From: Mycolicibacterium moriokaense
GTDB lineage: Bacteria; Actinomycetota; Actinomycetes; Mycobacteriales; Mycobacteriaceae
NCBI RefSeq assembly: GCF_003347205.1
Contig: NZ_QQBJ01000007.1
Coordinates: 62,001-126,000, forward strand
Length of the DNA stretch: 64,000 bases
Direction: 5' to 3'
The notes beneath the pieces were generated by a model. The model did not search any database. It saw only the letters and a list, made by a program, of their open reading frames with translations, and was not told where the DNA came from. The position numbers were made by a program, and so were the translations under genes. This document shows positions 62,761 to 64,000 of the stretch, piece by piece (the stretch's first letter is position 1; each line of letters starts with the position of its first letter).

Positions 62761-64000
62761 ATGAACAGTGCGTCCCCGGCGCTCTCGGGGTCACGTCAAC
62801 AGCCGTGGGTCACCGCCGTAGGGAACCTCGCGGCACAGGTTCACGAGACGCACACAGGGGTCGTGGTGCTGATCGGCGACTCGGCGTTCAAGGCGAAGAA
62901 GCCGCTCGTCACCGACTTCCTCGATTTCTCCACCGCGGACCTGCGCGAGCAGGCATGCCTGCGGGAGGTGGAGCTGAACCGGAGGATGGCAGCCGACAGC
63001 TATCTCGGGGTCGGCCATTTCAGTGCACCGCAGGGCGGACCCGCCGAACCGGTGGTCGTGATGCGCCGCTACCCGGATTCGGCCCGGTTGTCCGCGCTGG
63101 CCGCGCGGGGCGAGCCGATCGACGGCCCCCTGGCGGTGATCGCGGAGATGTTGGCGCGCTTTCACCGCGACGCGGCGCGCGACATCGCCATCGATGACCA
63201 GGCGAGCGTGGGGGCGACCTCGGCACGGTGGCGGGAGAACCTGTCGGAGCTGCGGCTGTATGTGGATGACGTGGTTGGGCGCGAGGCGCTCGACGAGATA
63301 ACCCGGCTGGCCATCCAATTCCTCGACGGTCGTGCGGATTTGTTCGCGCAGCGGATTGCCGAGCGCCGGATCGTCGACGGTCACGGCGATCTGATGAGCC
63401 AGGACATCTTCTGCATGCCGGAGGGCCCGGTCGTGCTCGACTGCCTCGAGTTCGACGATCGGCTGCGCTACGTCGACGGCATCGATGACGCCGCGTTCCT
63501 CGCGATGGATCTGGAGTTCCTCGGCCGAAAGGACGCCGCCGACTTCTTTCTCGACGAATACGCACGGCTTGCCGGGGACACCGCGCCGAACAGCTTGAGG
63601 GATTTCTGCATCGCCTACCGTGCCGTCGTGCGGGCAAAGGTGGACTGCATCCGCGTCCGCCAGGGTCACCGGGAGGCGGTCGACGACGCTCGACGACATC
63701 TGGACGTCGCGGCACGGCACCTTCGATCCGCCACTGTTCGGCTGATCATCATCTCCGGCGGACCGGGTACCGGCAAGACCACCATCGCGCACGGCCTCGC
63801 GAAACAGGTTGACGCGCAGGTTATCTCGACCGACGAGGTGCGGCGCGAACTGCAGGAGTCCGGCGCCCTCGCCGGCCGGGCGGGTGATCTGGACGCCGGG
63901 CTCTACGCCCCGGAGAACGTCTCGCTGGTGTACGACGAAGTGCTGCGTCGCGCCCGCTGCGGTCTTGCCTGCGGGCGCACGGTGATCCTCGACGGCACCT
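62761..64000 (+). CDS. APH-like kinase plus P-loop ATPase, Rv2004c-like (partial, runs off the end)
   Basis: From ATG 62761 the frame stays open to the window end (413 codons). Residues ~30-315 have an aminoglycoside-phosphotransferase-like kinase fold (VVLIGDSAFKAKKPLVTDFLDFST, then IVDGHGDLMSQDIFCMPEGPVVLDCLEFDD, with HGDL and the DCLEFDD metal site). A P-loop domain starts with IIISGGPGTGKTTIAHGLAKQ (Walker A about 333-340). This two-domain design is that of Rv2004c, a DosR-regulated protein of unknown function. The start is next to tandem DosR-type boxes. Confidence 0.85.
   Translation, partial: MNSASPALSGSRQQPWVTAVGNLAAQVHETHTGVVVLIGDSAFKAKKPLVTDFLDFSTADLREQACLREVELNRRMAADSYLGVGHFSAPQGGPAEPVVVMRRYPDSARLSALAARGEPIDGPLAVIAEMLARFHRDAARDIAIDDQASVGATSARWRENLSELRLYVDDVVGREALDEITRLAIQFLDGRADLFAQRIAERRIVDGHGDLMSQDIFCMPEGPVVLDCLEFDDRLRYVDGIDDAAFLAMDLEFLGRKDAADFFLDEYARLAGDTAPNSLRDFCIAYRAVVRAKVDCIRVRQGHREAVDDARRHLDVAARHLRSATVRLIIISGGPGTGKTTIAHGLAKQVDAQVISTDEVRRELQESGALAGRAGDLDAGLYAPENVSLVYDEVLRRARCGLACGRTVILDGT

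Overview
The window is chromosomal DNA from a mycobacterium, most likely a Mycolicibacterium-type environmental species. The DNA is very GC-rich, GTG starts are common, and many proteins are mycobacterial (mycothiol conjugate amidase, EmbR, proline-rich antigen, LpqV-like lipoprotein, DosR/DevR). From about 10.5 to 52.8 kb the gene order follows what I recall of M. tuberculosis Rv1062 to Rv1096 (two patatins, lpqV, cysteine dioxygenase, rhodanese, Rv1069c, echA8, echA9, Rv1072, fadA3, Rv1075c, lipU, cbs, pra, metB, greA, mca, Rv1083-Rv1086, coaA, glyA, desA2, phoH2, Rv1096). Local insertions include a divergent SulP pair, a P-type ATPase, an acyl-CoA dehydrogenase, a ketosteroid-isomerase-like gene and a universal stress gene. 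I saw no rRNA, tRNA, CRISPR array or classical transposase.

Layout. 0-2.7 kb: end of an acyl-CoA synthetase, a hairpin-bounded nuclease-like gene, and a lipid-transfer thiolase. 2.7-6.2 kb: DUF732 secreted protein and a Ser/Thr kinase-EmbR pair. 6.2-10.5 kb: a DapB-like oxidoreductase behind a KstR-type palindrome, small secreted proteins, a HAD phosphatase and an alcohol dehydrogenase. 10.5-24.6 kb: patatins, SulP transporters, lpqV cluster, Ca-type ATPase, echA8/echA9 operon and a Bax-inhibitor-like membrane protein. 24.6-25.6 kb: a second hairpin-bounded nuclease-like gene. 25.6-54 kb: housekeeping metabolism (thiolase, esterases, transsulfuration, GreA, mycothiol detoxification, Z-prenyl synthase, CoaA, GlyA, DesA2, PhoH2, deacetylase, antiporter). 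54-64 kb: a DosR dormancy regulon island with ferredoxin FdxA, universal stress proteins, two Acg-type nitroreductases, an Rv1733c-like membrane protein, an Rv2004c-like kinase and DevR/DosR itself, with DosR-type boxes in front of most transcription units. A satellite member of the same regulon (a 31-residue membrane peptide plus a stress protein) lies at 44.4-45.6 kb.

The most unusual signal is a repeated architecture. Two different genes, each encoding an AbiEi-like winged-helix N-terminus joined to a DUF559/Vsr-like PD-(D/E)XK nuclease domain (386-1273 and 24729-25598), are each bracketed by a pair of long palindromes. The hairpin family of one gene differs in sequence from that of the other. 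Within the second family the stems have changed with compensating substitutions on both arms, one palindrome supplies the last codons and stop of the nuclease gene, and a solo copy sits upstream of glyA at 47.8 kb. This looks like a hairpin-plus-nuclease element with solitary offspring, similar in logic to RAYT/REP systems but with a nuclease-like protein instead of a transposase. Mobility and nuclease activity are inferred, not shown.
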